A stretch of DNA of 64,000 bases. Source: Natribaculum breve. GTDB lineage: Archaea; Halobacteriota; Halobacteria; Halobacteriales; Natrialbaceae. Below, one piece after another: positions 53,031 through 61,923 of the stretch; within the stretch, counting starts at the first letter, position 1, and the number at the start of each line of letters is the position of its first letter. The notes beneath the pieces were generated by a model. That model saw nothing but the letters and a program-made list of their open reading frames with translations. It had not been told where the DNA came from and did no database searches. The stretch lies in the NCBI RefSeq assembly GCF_023008585.1, contig NZ_CP095392.1:62001-126000 (forward strand), written 5' to 3'. The position numbers were made by a program, and so were the translations under genes.

Positions 53031-55051
53031 TGTATTACCTCCTCTAATTCAGCAGGCTGAGCTGGTTCTGTCCAGAAGTATCCTTTCGATACCTCGGAAT
53101 ACCCATCCGACTCTTGATAGTCCAAATGATACGCTCTGGAAACAGAGTCAGACAGTTCCTCATAGTGCTCATTATCGATCTCCGTGTCCGTCGAGAACAA
53201 GAGCACCTGATGCGAGGCCTGTGGGAAGAAGTTCTCCACCAAGCTATCGCGGTGTTTCTGGTCAAGACGGCCAAGTGGAGTGTCAATGATGAAGGGAAGC
53301 GGTCGATCGGAGATTTCCGCTAATGCCCAGAGCAGTGAGGTGGCGAAGATCTGGCGTTCACCTGCAGAAAGCTGGGACTGATCCTTGTAGTCACCGTGAT
53401 CTGTCTCAATCGAGATCGTCAAGGTCTCCTCATCGATATTGATCCCGCTGTAGAACTCGCTTTTGTTGGAGAGAGTAAGATAGCGTTCGCTCAGCACAGA
53501 TTCTAAATGCTGCAGTTTCTCCTTGGCAAGCTCCATCCGGTAGTCCTCTAAGACGTTTTGGACATCGGATGCTAACTCTGCACGGTTAGATACGTCTTCT
53601 ATCCGTGACTTCTCCTCCAGCTTTTTATCGATCTGGCGTTTCACCTGCTCGAGCTTGTTCTCGGTGACGCTAAGCTCCTCTTCCAATTCCTCGATTTCAC
53701 CGCTTAGCTCCACGCGTTGCTCGGTGAGTTCGTTCAGGTCCTCGATCAACGGCGAGATCACATCCTCATCAGGAGCATGGCCCAACTGTTGCTCGATATC
53801 CCGCTGTCGCCGCATTTCAGCCTCCAGTTCAACCGTGAGTTCACCCAGCTTTGGCGGCACCTCGTTCAAGGCTTTCTCCACCACGGAGTACATCTGCTGG
53901 CGTTCAACCTCTGAGAACTGGTTGACCAGCTGGACTTCTGCATCCTCGTCGACAAGCCGGTCCTCTACCTGCTCTTGGATCTGATCGGTGAGGTTTTCAG
54001 CTTCATCAGGATCAATATCTGCTTCCTCCCAGATCCGGTCATCAGATAGAACAGCATCCAGTTCATCCTTCAGCCTATCCTGAGCTGCTGCCTCCCTCTG
54101 AGCCTTCGCCTCGTTCTGCAGCCGTTCTTGTACGCTTTTACAGAGGTCAGGTGCTAAGGCGAATGGGTAAGCACCGCTGGCTACTCCCTGAATCCGTTCT
54201 TCTAAGTTCTCAACATTGGCCGAGATCTCAGCTCGTTTCTCTTTGAGGTCTTCCCGTTTCTTCGCGAAAGATCCGCCTTCTTGGGAGAGTTTGTCTTCCT
54301 TCCGGCTGATCTTCTCTTCGAGTTCCTCAAGTTCGGTTTCTTTCTCCGCTTTCTCCTTTTTCAGGGTTTTCTTCCGGTCACGAAGTTCCTCTTGTTCCTC
54401 TTGAAGGTTATTGAGGTCGTCGCTAAGGCCTCCTACGTCGCTTTCGTTCAGCTTTTGCTGAATATAAATCGAGAGGTCAGCATCCAATCGATCGATCATC
54501 TCGAGGCCGAGTAGCGAGAACAGTGACTCCTCGAAGTTATCATCGTCTTCGATAGCACTCGCCAATTCCTGTATTTTCTCGCCGTCGAAGAAGAACAGTT
54601 CGGAGACACCTGGCGGGATCAGTTCCTTCAGGAAGTCTTGCCACTGATCTTCGTCAAGATCTCTTGGTGCCTCCCCGTTCCGTTTGACCTCCAGGTTCTC
54701 AACGATGCTTTTGCCACGGTCACGCCACGACCGTTCAACAGTATAGTGATCGACCTCGCCAAAGTGAGCGTAGTCGAATTCTAATCGGATCTTTGCAGAT
54801 TCCGCGGACCCGTCCGCATAGTCATGCAGATTCTGCTCGATCTCTTTTTTGTACTCTTTCTCGCTGGTTCGTTGGCCAAGGGCACTGCGGCCGTGGAGAC
54901 AGACTTGGATCGCGGTGAAGAGCGTGGTTTTTCCGGCACCATTCAGCCCTCCGAACAGGATGACCGGGGATTCCGGTGTTGTAGTTAGGTCAAACTCGTT
55001 GCGGCCGCGGTACGGACCAAAATCCTCTATAACGATTTTATTGAGTTTCAT
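53027..55051 (-). CDS. dndD: DndD ATPase
   Basis: 674 residues of SMC/Rad50 plan. Walker A GGLNGAGKTT (near 34-43), FFFDGEKIQELA, acidic coiled coil with a single Cys at the hook (APDLCKSVQ), signature LSAGERQIFA (near 557) and Walker B FIIDTPLGRLD (near 590). DndD hydrolyses ATP and is thought to open or nick the target DNA during sulfur insertion. Starts 24 bases after dndC. Confidence 0.92.
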   Translation of the reverse strand: MKLNKIVIEDFGPYRGRNEFDLTTTPESPVILFGGLNGAGKTTLFTAIQVCLHGRSALGQRTSEKEYKKEIEQNLHDYADGSAESAKIRLEFDYAHFGEVDHYTVERSWRDRGKSIVENLEVKRNGEAPRDLDEDQWQDFLKELIPPGVSELFFFDGEKIQELASAIEDDDNFEESLFSLLGLEMIDRLDADLSIYIQQKLNESDVGGLSDDLNNLQEEQEELRDRKKTLKKEKAEKETELEELEEKISRKEDKLSQEGGSFAKKREDLKEKRAEISANVENLEERIQGVASGAYPFALAPDLCKSVQERLQNEAKAQREAAAQDRLKDELDAVLSDDRIWEEADIDPDEAENLTDQIQEQVEDRLVDEDAEVQLVNQFSEVERQQMYSVVEKALNEVPPKLGELTVELEAEMRRQRDIEQQLGHAPDEDVISPLIEDLNELTEQRVELSGEIEELEEELSVTENKLEQVKRQIDKKLEEKSRIEDVSNRAELASDVQNVLEDYRMELAKEKLQHLESVLSERYLTLSNKSEFYSGINIDEETLTISIETDHGDYKDQSQLSAGERQIFATSLLWALAEISDRPLPFIIDTPLGRLDQKHRDSLVENFFPQASHQVLLFSTDTEIDNEHYEELSDSVSRAYHLDYQESDGYSEVSKGYFWTEPAQPAELEEVIQ

Positions 55052-55074
55052 GGATTCGCTGTAGATATTTTCTC

Positions 55075-56559
55075 CTATATTGCAGGGCCTTCGTACTGCC
55101 AGTCTTCGACGCTGTCTTCGCCTTCTGTTTCGGCGATGATTTCTTCTGGGTCACGCCAGTCTTCTTTCAGCACTTTATCAATCTCGTTGTAGATCGAGGC
55201 CCGGCGTTTCATGCCGTGGTGCTGAAGCTCGGTGTCGAGAAGACGCTGAATGAGCTCCGGCGGAACATCGTGTGATTCCGCGACCTTTTTCAGAACTTTT
55301 TCCTCGGTTTCGCTGAAGGAGCCGAGATCGTCTTTCACCCAGTCCAGTTCTTCGCCCATGACCTCTTCGTAGATCTTGGGCACTGAGTCACGCCAGTCCG
55401 AGCGTTCTTTCCGCCACAGTCGGCGGATCTCCCGAAGTTCTTCTTCCTTGATCAGCACCATCTCCTCCTCATCATCAGGAAGCCGTGAGTTGACTTCCTT
55501 CTGGGTTTCAAGCAGCTTCCGCAGCAGGTCTTTGCAGAACTCGAATTTGTGGGCTCGAGGGATGATCCCGCCGTCACCGTTCGTCTTTTCGCGGACTCTG
55601 CCATGCCGCCGGCCTTTCATCTGTCGGAACTGGGGTTTGACCTCCGGGTCCTGGGTTGACTTAAGGAAGTCACGGAACTCGAGCAAGGGTTCCATCCACT
55701 CGTCGCCCTCGTCGATCATGTTCTGCATCGCTTTGTCTTCGCTGACAACGGTGCAGGTCCAGCATCCGAACCGGCTATTCCCACACGAAGGTGTTTTGGT
55801 GTCGATCACCATCGGGCACTCGTCATCAGCTTCCTGGTAGAGAGCGGCAAGGTCACGGTTGCTCTTTCCCCATGGGTTGTCGACCTGCATCAGGTAGCTC
55901 CAGACGTCGTCGACAGTGAAGTCCTCAATCGGGGTGTAGACGAAGGCGTTCGCGAACTTGGAGTGGCGAGAGAGGATGCTGCCTTCGATCTCGTGAAGCT
56001 CCATAACCTGCTTCCGAGTTGCACTCTCGGACTTCCGGGCACCTAATATGACGATGACCTCACCGTGCTCGGAGACCTTTTCCTCAATGAATCGGTCAGC
56101 TGGATCGATCTTGAGACGTTCCGTGCACCATCGGAAGGTCTGGTTGGGTGCGGGGTAGCCACGGCCGATCAGGTTCACCCAGAACGAGTCATCAACCTTC
56201 GGAGTGACCTTGTGGGCCTTGAACGGCAGATCTTTCTTCTCGGCAAATTCGTTGATGTTCTCGAGAGTGCTCGTGATATGGTTGACGATTTTCGGGGTTT
56301 CAACCAGTGTGTCGCTCGAGATTACGTAGACGGTTTTGTTCTGCTGATCTTTAGGGAGGTCTGCGATGGCATGCCAGATCAGTTGGAGGGCGGTTGTTGA
56401 GTCTTTGCCACCGCTGTAACCGATCACCCATTGCCGGTCGTCAGCAAGGTATGCTTCTTGGATTTCATTTTGTATGTCTTCCAAGGACCGTTCTTCGAAG
56501 ACAGAGGTTCCTTCTTCTTGTTGCGTGTCAGGAACATTAGAGATATCAAAGGAACTCAT
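55075..56559 (-). CDS. dndC: DndC sulfurtransferase
   Basis: 494 residues. The PP-loop SGGKDS (residues 49-54) and FRWCTERLKI mark a PAPS-reductase-like ATP pyrophosphatase. PSCGNSRFGCWTCTVV (near 255-268) holds the Cys residues for an iron-sulfur cluster; this exact segment is typical of DndC. The C terminus is an extra helical domain. DndC accepts sulfur from DndA and gives it to DNA. It is first in the operon, behind a TATA-like box. Confidence 0.93.
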   Translation of the reverse strand: MSSFDISNVPDTQQEEGTSVFEERSLEDIQNEIQEAYLADDRQWVIGYSGGKDSTTALQLIWHAIADLPKDQQNKTVYVISSDTLVETPKIVNHITSTLENINEFAEKKDLPFKAHKVTPKVDDSFWVNLIGRGYPAPNQTFRWCTERLKIDPADRFIEEKVSEHGEVIVILGARKSESATRKQVMELHEIEGSILSRHSKFANAFVYTPIEDFTVDDVWSYLMQVDNPWGKSNRDLAALYQEADDECPMVIDTKTPSCGNSRFGCWTCTVVSEDKAMQNMIDEGDEWMEPLLEFRDFLKSTQDPEVKPQFRQMKGRRHGRVREKTNGDGGIIPRAHKFEFCKDLLRKLLETQKEVNSRLPDDEEEMVLIKEEELREIRRLWRKERSDWRDSVPKIYEEVMGEELDWVKDDLGSFSETEEKVLKKVAESHDVPPELIQRLLDTELQHHGMKRRASIYNEIDKVLKEDWRDPEEIIAETEGEDSVEDWQYEGPAI

Positions 56560-56595
56560 ATTTTATTTCCTTAACTGAAAAACGCTTTTCTAGGG

Positions 56596-56604
56596 CCTTA
56601 TATG
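56596..56604 (-). promoter_or_regulatory. TATA-like box of the dnd operon
   Basis: CATATAAGG read on the minus strand lies about 41 bases before the dndC ATG. A transcript would carry a short leader of about 14 bases. No clear BRE or repressor site is visible nearby. Confidence 0.45.
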
Positions 56605-56817
56605 TGCCGATGAACTGGGATAACAGAACTGCTAATAGGTAGCCGACCTCTCGATCTCAGATTCTATTAGTAGCAGTTTAGTTATGTATGCGATAAGGCG
56701 GTTAGGGAAGGGATTTTGGACAGTATTATTCTATATTCTTATCTTTTTGATCGGTGGTTTTACCCTGTCTTTCCCCATAGCTATTTGTCTAAGATCACTG
56801 TGCAATCAAGATGCAGA

Positions 56818-57087
56818 TTACCCAACTATTTCTCCATCCTTCATCAGGTAATTCGAGTTGCTTTCATCCGAATTTTCGTTAAAGTTCTCTGATGGGAGAG
56901 AAGTCTGCTCTCTTCCATTCTCTTCTGATTCATCTCTGATACCGTATTCTTGTACGTCTTGATTTCGTCCACTTCTTTCTTTGAGACCTGTATCTGTGTT
57001 CTTTCGAGGATCGAATATGAATTCGGTTCTCGGATCAGCATACTGGCCGTCTTCGTCAATCCAGGTTCCACGATCAGTCTGTTTCAC
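56818..57087 (-). CDS. Hypothetical protein
   Basis: 89 residues: MKQTDRGTWIDEDGQYADPR, then TEFIFDPRKNTDTGLKERSG and an Asn/Glu/Ser-rich end. Its first 30 residues read like a small beta domain and the rest is disordered. It is possibly the front of a longer gene lost to the IS remnant next to it. No function. Confidence 0.4.
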   Translation of the reverse strand: MKQTDRGTWIDEDGQYADPRTEFIFDPRKNTDTGLKERSGRNQDVQEYGIRDESEENGREQTSLPSENFNENSDESNSNYLMKDGEIVG

Positions 57088-57132
57088 TGCGGAACACCGT
57101 CCGGATGATCGCGGACATCCAGTCTCAGTACC

Positions 57133-57581
57133 TCACAAAGCATCGCCAGTCAGCCTGACCTGAGTCACCTGTTCTGTCGTGATGAGTCGTCGATAGCGGT
57201 TGAACAACGCTAATCGAAGACGGAGCTGTCGCTGTCGGCGGCGGTCAGCCGCCGACGCGACGGCGTAGCCACTCACAAGGCGACGTCCCCAGTCAGTGAC
57301 TACCGGTGTAGTGATTAGCAAATCTTATTGAGAAATCCACTGAGATGATTGTCAATCCACGATGCAGCGAAACTCAGTTTCTCGGTCAGTTGATCGAACA
57401 GTTCATCAAGGAGTCTCCGATACTCGTTTTCGCCGTTGACAATCAACGGCGAAGACTCCCACTTGAGACTTTTCCAGACAGGTTCGATTGGGTTGAGATC
57501 CGGGGAACCAACCGGAAGGAACACCAGATCAATCCTGAGTTCGTGAGCACGCTTGCGCGTGTACTTGCAGAAGCCGATTGA
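57133..57581 (-). pseudogene. Remnant of a second IS630-type transposase
   Basis: On the minus strand, 57315-57581 reads YTRKRAHELRIDLVFLPVG, then SPDLNPIEPVWKSLKWESSP, the C-terminal DDE segment of IS630 transposases (D..E in SPDLNPIE). The DNA-binding part and first Asp region are missing. 57133-57310 continues with IS-like sequence but no domain is visible. It is unrelated in detail to the element at 22827. Confidence 0.65.
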
Positions 57582-57582
57582 T

Positions 57583-58179
57583 AGATTTACAGAGGACCAC
57601 TTCGAAGACTGCCCGCTATCAGCCCAACCAGAGTTCCTTCTGAATTCTACAGAAGATGGTGATCAGCCGCCAGAAATTGATTTCTCTGGGCAGATGATTG
57701 AAGAGGATCTAGTCTATCAGATGGCAGCAAATGAAGAGAAAGAGCGTCCATACTGTGTGAATTGGAGCTCAACTAGGGAACTATCTGAGGCTATTGAGGG
57801 AACACTCGGACCAAAAGGTAATCGCGAACCGACTAATCTACGGAAAGTACTCCCCGACCTGACGCATGTCGGTGCCGGGCGATCAGTACCAGTACATGAG
57901 GAACAACCCGGTCCAGTCAAAGCTGCCTTCTGCCGACATCCAGGGTCAGGATACTCGATCGGGCTGTGGTATCCAGAGGGCCCAATAAATGTTGAGAATA
58001 TCTGGAAGGTCGCTGAAACGCTAAACGCCCACTTCGTGAGTGCTATCGAAGTGTTTCCAACGGGGTTCAATTGGGCTGTTTCACCAGAGCTCTGGAATCA
58101 GATGGCAGTTCGGTCAAATGTCCAGCCGCTGGTTCAAATAACGTGGGGGACACCTCAGGACCTACCGTTCACACTGTAG
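57583..58179 (+). CDS. Hypothetical protein with start lost to the IS remnant
   Basis: About 200 residues: FTEDHFEDCPLSAQPEFLLN, then PPEIDFSGQMIEEDLVYQMA and GPVKAAFCRHPGSGYSIGLW, ending in ITWGTPQDLPFTL. The frame is open into the IS630 remnant, so the natural start is missing. ATG at 57721 (MAANEEKERPYCVNWSSTRE) may be used now. The core looks structured. Family not recognised. Confidence 0.45.
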   Translation, partial: RFTEDHFEDCPLSAQPEFLLNSTEDGDQPPEIDFSGQMIEEDLVYQMAANEEKERPYCVNWSSTRELSEAIEGTLGPKGNREPTNLRKVLPDLTHVGAGRSVPVHEEQPGPVKAAFCRHPGSGYSIGLWYPEGPINVENIWKVAETLNAHFVSAIEVFPTGFNWAVSPELWNQMAVRSNVQPLVQITWGTPQDLPFTL

Positions 58180-58237
58180 AGAGTCTATTCCACAGCGCTA
58201 TTTTAATATATCTGAAACCTCATTTCTGGGGTATCCA

Positions 58238-59425
58238 ATGCCCTTCCGGGCGATCCGAAACGGCGAGATCGTCGCACCGACCGCAGTTGCAGGCAACGAG
58301 TCCGTAACGTGTCCCGACTGCGGCGACTCGATGCATACTCGGAAACGAACAGGGGAGGCTCGCCACTTCGTTCACTCCCATTCCGGCGGGGGAAGTAACT
58401 GTCCGACCGCCGGGGCAGGTGAGTCGGACACCCACGCTCGTTGCGTTGCGCTGGCGGCTGAAGCCCTCTCCGATCGGTTTGATTCACAACCAACCCAATG
58501 TGACATCGAAAAGCAGATCGATCTCGAAAAGAGCTACCTAGGCCACGACCATCGACGGGCGGACGTACTCCTCGGGTTCGAATCCGAGAACGCGTACTTT
58601 GGGCACGGGATCGTGATCGAGGTCCAGCACAAGAATAACGAGAAGAATATTGAAGCGGCAACGTACGACTATCTCAAAGAAGGCTACTCGATCGCGTGGC
58701 TATCGACGAGTGACTTCGGAACAGAGTCCTTAGAGTACGCTATCGTCGAAGAGGCGTTCCAGTCCGATGACGGGAGGGGATATACCCCGCGTGAGAACAA
58801 TCCACGCTATCAAATCGACTGTCAGCACTATCTGTATGAGGGTGAGCACATTTGGAGATCAGTTCCATCGTCCGTCTTAGACGACGTCGATGAGTACGAG
58901 CTGTGTATTGGGCAAGAGTGTGATATCCGACGACGGTATGATGAAGAGACAGACAGCTACGAGTATGGCATAGAGTCTGGTTTACCGTCGTATTTCTGGT
59001 TGAAGATGCTTCGAAAAGCCATCGTCAGAAAAAGCAATTTTGGTGGTTTCAACGAAATGAAGCAGACGCTCAGGCAGAGACATCGGGTCGCAACGGCAGA
59101 GAAGGCACTTGCTGCCCGTCCCGAGATCGAGTACTGCCGAGGCCCGAAAGGGTTCCACGAATGGAAGTCACCAGAGACTATCTGGTCAGACTTTAGCGAT
59201 CAACCACAGATCGAACTTCGGGAGTGTCGATACTGTCCAGTGCACCTCCTTACGAATTTTCGGGGACGTCGGCGCGATCGAACGAATATCTTCTTTGGTG
59301 GACCCCCAGACACGGACCTGAACCTGGTTACGCTCGAGAAACACCCCGGGAGATGCAAACACCGGAGCCACAATCCGGAGAAGTGGTTCGAGTACTGTCC
59401 TGAATGCGGCGATACGGACCCATGA
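58238..59425 (+). CDS. CoiA-like nuclease-domain protein
   Basis: 395 residues. An N-terminal zinc ribbon (CPDCGDSMHTRKRTGEARHF) is followed by the CoiA-like nuclease core: HDHRRADVLLGFE, then HGIVIEVQHKNNEKNIEA, which fits the PD-(D/E)XK pattern D...ExQ. Further Cys pairs sit near the C terminus (CRYC, CPECG). CoiA in Gram-positive bacteria is needed in competence; in archaea such proteins are rare and their role is unknown. Promoter-like TATTTTAATATATC lies about 30-40 bases upstream. Confidence 0.75.
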   Translation: MPFRAIRNGEIVAPTAVAGNESVTCPDCGDSMHTRKRTGEARHFVHSHSGGGSNCPTAGAGESDTHARCVALAAEALSDRFDSQPTQCDIEKQIDLEKSYLGHDHRRADVLLGFESENAYFGHGIVIEVQHKNNEKNIEAATYDYLKEGYSIAWLSTSDFGTESLEYAIVEEAFQSDDGRGYTPRENNPRYQIDCQHYLYEGEHIWRSVPSSVLDDVDEYELCIGQECDIRRRYDEETDSYEYGIESGLPSYFWLKMLRKAIVRKSNFGGFNEMKQTLRQRHRVATAEKALAARPEIEYCRGPKGFHEWKSPETIWSDFSDQPQIELRECRYCPVHLLTNFRGRRRDRTNIFFGGPPDTDLNLVTLEKHPGRCKHRSHNPEKWFEYCPECGDTDP

Positions 59426-59607
59426 TCGGTGGGTCAGCTACGGCTCGTCTACAGCCAGCCACTCGAGCGCTGCACTGAGCGCTTGACTGTTCGTCGCGAC
59501 GCGATCGACCTGAGCGGTGTCGTACTCTCCTGTCGTCTCCGGCACTTTGAATATGTTTCTTGATCCTTCAGCGACAATTACTTTAGGAAAAACGATAATA
59601 TCGGCCC

Positions 59608-60408
59608 ATGATAATTTCAGGCGGGTCTCTTCGTTTCGCCCGCAAGCACATTGAACAACTCTTCATACATTCAAAAACAGCCGCAATCTCCAGTTTTTCC
59701 GTATTCGCCTATTCAGTCGCAATCATCGTTACGATTATTCTTGGAGCGGCCTCCCTTTCTCTTCCTACCACAGACCTTCTGACCATTGCGATTAACACCT
59801 TCTTCGAGTCACCAGTCAAAATCCTCTTTTTCAGTATGTTAACCATTATTGTCCACAAAATTGAATTGCTAAAGTGGATATCGTTTTTTGATCCACATGA
59901 CCATCACCCAGTTGTGGATTTTATTATCGGCTTCCCAATATTCGTAGTCGGACTGGCCCTCGTATTGAGCGTACTTGAACAGCTACAGAACCTTTCAACG
60001 TCTGCTAGCGACGGCCTTTACGTGCTGGCGGAAATTTTCCTCCTTGTTGGTGCCTTTAGTGCTGCCATGTTTTGTGCCGCAGTCACTGTGAATGGCGGGT
60101 GTCGCATACTTTCGAACGGATTCACTGGGTTACTGCTTCTCGGGGAGATTAGAGAGCTGCCTACACTGGCTTCCGAGTGGGTTCTCCGACACTGTGATCG
60201 AATTCTGTATCTTGTAGAAGCTGCCAAAACTATCTCTAAGTATGCTGACGAGCAAGATATACCGAAGTATTCAGCAGCAATTGAAATTTTCGATAACGGG
60301 TTGAATCAAGTTGGTTTAGATGATTGGCATTCTGATGAAGAGCAAAAAGGTCAGCGGGACGGTGACGATGATGGTGATGATGTTGTTGTGTCGCATCGAG
60401 AGCAATAG
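59608..60408 (+). CDS. Four-helix membrane protein
   Basis: 266 residues with four clear hydrophobic segments: SVAIIVTIILGAASL, VKILFFSMLTIIVHKIEL, FIIGFPIFVVGLALVLSV and LAEIFLLVGAFSAAMFCAAV. A cytoplasmic C-terminal acidic tail (KGQRDGDDDGDDVVV) follows. Lower G+C than neighbours to the right. It stands alone, and its job is unknown. Confidence 0.7.
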   Translation: MIISGGSLRFARKHIEQLFIHSKTAAISSFSVFAYSVAIIVTIILGAASLSLPTTDLLTIAINTFFESPVKILFFSMLTIIVHKIELLKWISFFDPHDHHPVVDFIIGFPIFVVGLALVLSVLEQLQNLSTSASDGLYVLAEIFLLVGAFSAAMFCAAVTVNGGCRILSNGFTGLLLLGEIRELPTLASEWVLRHCDRILYLVEAAKTISKYADEQDIPKYSAAIEIFDNGLNQVGLDDWHSDEEQKGQRDGDDDGDDVVVSHREQ

Positions 60409-60563
60409 TGGTTGTCCGAGAATTGGGGCAGGGTCGGACGGACGATCTCGCCTATCGGTAACTACAGCTACGTACTGAACAGCCCGTTCACTCTACGATA
60501 AGGCGGAAATGTTCTCACGCTAATTGATTTCTGCAGAGTCGAGACTGATGATTAGGTGTAAAA

Positions 60564-60830
60564 ATGGATCTAATTTATTACAGACAGAATGGTCGAAATA
60601 TCGAACATCCACACTGGCAGCCTTGTCTTCTTCCAATAGGAATGATACGACCATCTGAGGTGGTCGTAGCGGCATATACTGCACCACAGTCTACACATAC
60701 CCCGATTGATCTACACTCATCTGCGGAACTCATCGCACCATATATTAGGATGTCTACTTTGATAAAGAAATTTGGAGAGAAGAGAAGACAGTCTGGTATT
60801 TCGGTCACTACAGTCGAATACTGGAGATAG
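60564..60830 (+). CDS. Doubtful small ORF
   Basis: 88 residues: MDLIYYRQNGRNIEHPHWQP, then GMIRPSEVVVAAYTAPQSTH. It is less acidic than usual and lacks a family. Kept because the gap around it is long and the codon pattern is not absurd. Confidence 0.25.
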   Translation: MDLIYYRQNGRNIEHPHWQPCLLPIGMIRPSEVVVAAYTAPQSTHTPIDLHSSAELIAPYIRMSTLIKKFGEKRRQSGISVTTVEYWR

Positions 60831-61146
60831 ACTTCAGTTAAATTTGAGGTGAATGAAATATGGTCGCCACGATACTTCCTTCACCTATATTGAACAGGGC
60901 TTTCGAGCAAATCCGGTCAAAATAGTGTCCGAGAACTCGGGTGGCCTCGGACAGACTAGGCCCGACCTCTCTCGAGCACCACTACAAACTCGATTGCTGT
61001 CGGCTTTTGTCCGACAGGCAGGCATCACAGACACCATCAATCTCAAACAGCATGAGAACCGTGACGACATGAGGTCTGACTCAGCCAAGAAGAAGTAAAG
61101 CGGGTACTCGAGGCTGCCGACGGAACCCCATAGCGGATCGCATTCG
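60831..61146. other. Non-coding stretch
   Basis: I see no gene here. One hairpin TGTCGG/CCGACA (about 60999-61018) is present. The region leads into leader site 10. Confidence 0.35.
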
Positions 61147-61189
61147 GTTTTTCTGCGCCTGAGAGGGTGAGGCGCAACGTAGTGTGCCT
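61147..61189 (+). promoter_or_regulatory. GTTT-hairpin leader, site 10, with two exclusive hairpins
   Basis: GTTTTTC at 61147, perfect stem TGCGCCT/AGGCGCA (61154-61160, 61170-61176) with GAGAGGGTG between. AGGCGCA can also pair with TGTGCCT (61183-61189) using one G-U. ATG at 61201, 11 bases on. This is the clearest case of the shared layout. Confidence 0.65.
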
Positions 61190-61200
61190 CGAGGCCACGA

Positions 61201-61761
61201 ATGAGTATAGACCAACCACTCCAGAGCGACTCGCATCGAAATCGACCAACAAACGAGTACACGAGCGACCGTGATCGCAGCTACTCAGGCGATGTTGCCC
61301 GACTGAACGGACATGAGCTCGTCGCGATCGACGAGTGGCTGCCAGGCGCGGAGCCAACACCATACGAAATCGACCTCAGCGATGGCTACGAATATCGGAC
61401 ACGCTACTGGCGCTGCAGAAAGTGCGGCCAAGAACGCACCCATCGCGACGAGTTCTCCGTCCCCTGCGACAACCCCCAGCCGGCGACTGCCCTCGAGGCA
61501 GGTGGCTACTCGATCGAGGACCCACGAACGCGCCGTGCACTGAACGAGAAGTTGGACGTCTGCTTTGCGACAGTGGGCCCGATCTACGAAGTCGGTAGTG
61601 AGAGCGGGAACACCTACGAGGTCGATATTGAGGCAACGACGTGTACGTGCCCCGATTTCGAACAGCGTCAGCCAGACAACGGCTGCAAGCATCTGAGGCG
61701 TGTCGATCTCGAGATCCGGACGGGACTTGTCCCTGCGCCAGATGGGACGTTCAGCCACTGA
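61201..61761 (+). CDS. SWIM zinc-finger protein
   Basis: 186 residues. A Cys pair CRKCGQERTHRDEFSVPC lies in the middle, and the C-terminal part has CTCPDFEQRQPDNGCKH (near 147-163), the CxCx(n)CxH SWIM motif that binds DNA or protein. N-terminal residues 1-50 are charged and disordered. SWIM proteins in haloarchaea are common on plasmids and may help repair or recombination. It belongs to the leader regulon (site 10). Confidence 0.8.
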   Translation: MSIDQPLQSDSHRNRPTNEYTSDRDRSYSGDVARLNGHELVAIDEWLPGAEPTPYEIDLSDGYEYRTRYWRCRKCGQERTHRDEFSVPCDNPQPATALEAGGYSIEDPRTRRALNEKLDVCFATVGPIYEVGSESGNTYEVDIEATTCTCPDFEQRQPDNGCKHLRRVDLEIRTGLVPAPDGTFSH

Positions 61762-61789
61762 CTGTCGAGTGACGAGATCACTCGAGACG

Positions 61790-61832
61790 GTTTGTATCCC
61801 CCGAAAGGGGTGCGGGGGCTCGAAAGGAGCCC
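61790..61832 (+). promoter_or_regulatory. GTTT-hairpin leader, site 11, with two exclusive hairpins
   Basis: GTTTGT at 61790, stem CCCCC/GGGGG (61798-61802, 61814-61818) with GAAAGGGGTGC between. GGGCTC (61816-61821) pairs also with GAGCCC (61827-61832). ATG at 61846, 13 bases on. Confidence 0.6.
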
Positions 61833-61845
61833 ACCGTAGCAACCC

Positions 61846-61923
61846 ATGAGACAAAGAGAGACAGCAATCGCGTCGATAGCCACTGAAACAACTCAGCTCC
61901 TGAAGCGAGGGATCGACAGATGA
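61846..61923 (+). CDS. 25-residue leader peptide or small protein
   Basis: MRQRETAIASIATETTQLLK, then RGIDR, stop at 61921-61923. The stop overlaps the next ATG (61920). Its place, right after leader site 11 and overlapping the next gene, suggests a leader peptide that couples translation. Confidence 0.4.
   Translation: MRQRETAIASIATETTQLLKRGIDR

Noticed and set aside
57133-57321. Separate small gene on the minus strand
   Set aside because: It is Arg-rich and adjoins an IS630 fragment; best taken as part of the IS remnant.
60853-61098. Possible gene before the SWIM protein
   Set aside because: Composition is mixed, no motif is visible and the frame ends in a Lys run; the leader of the next gene follows.
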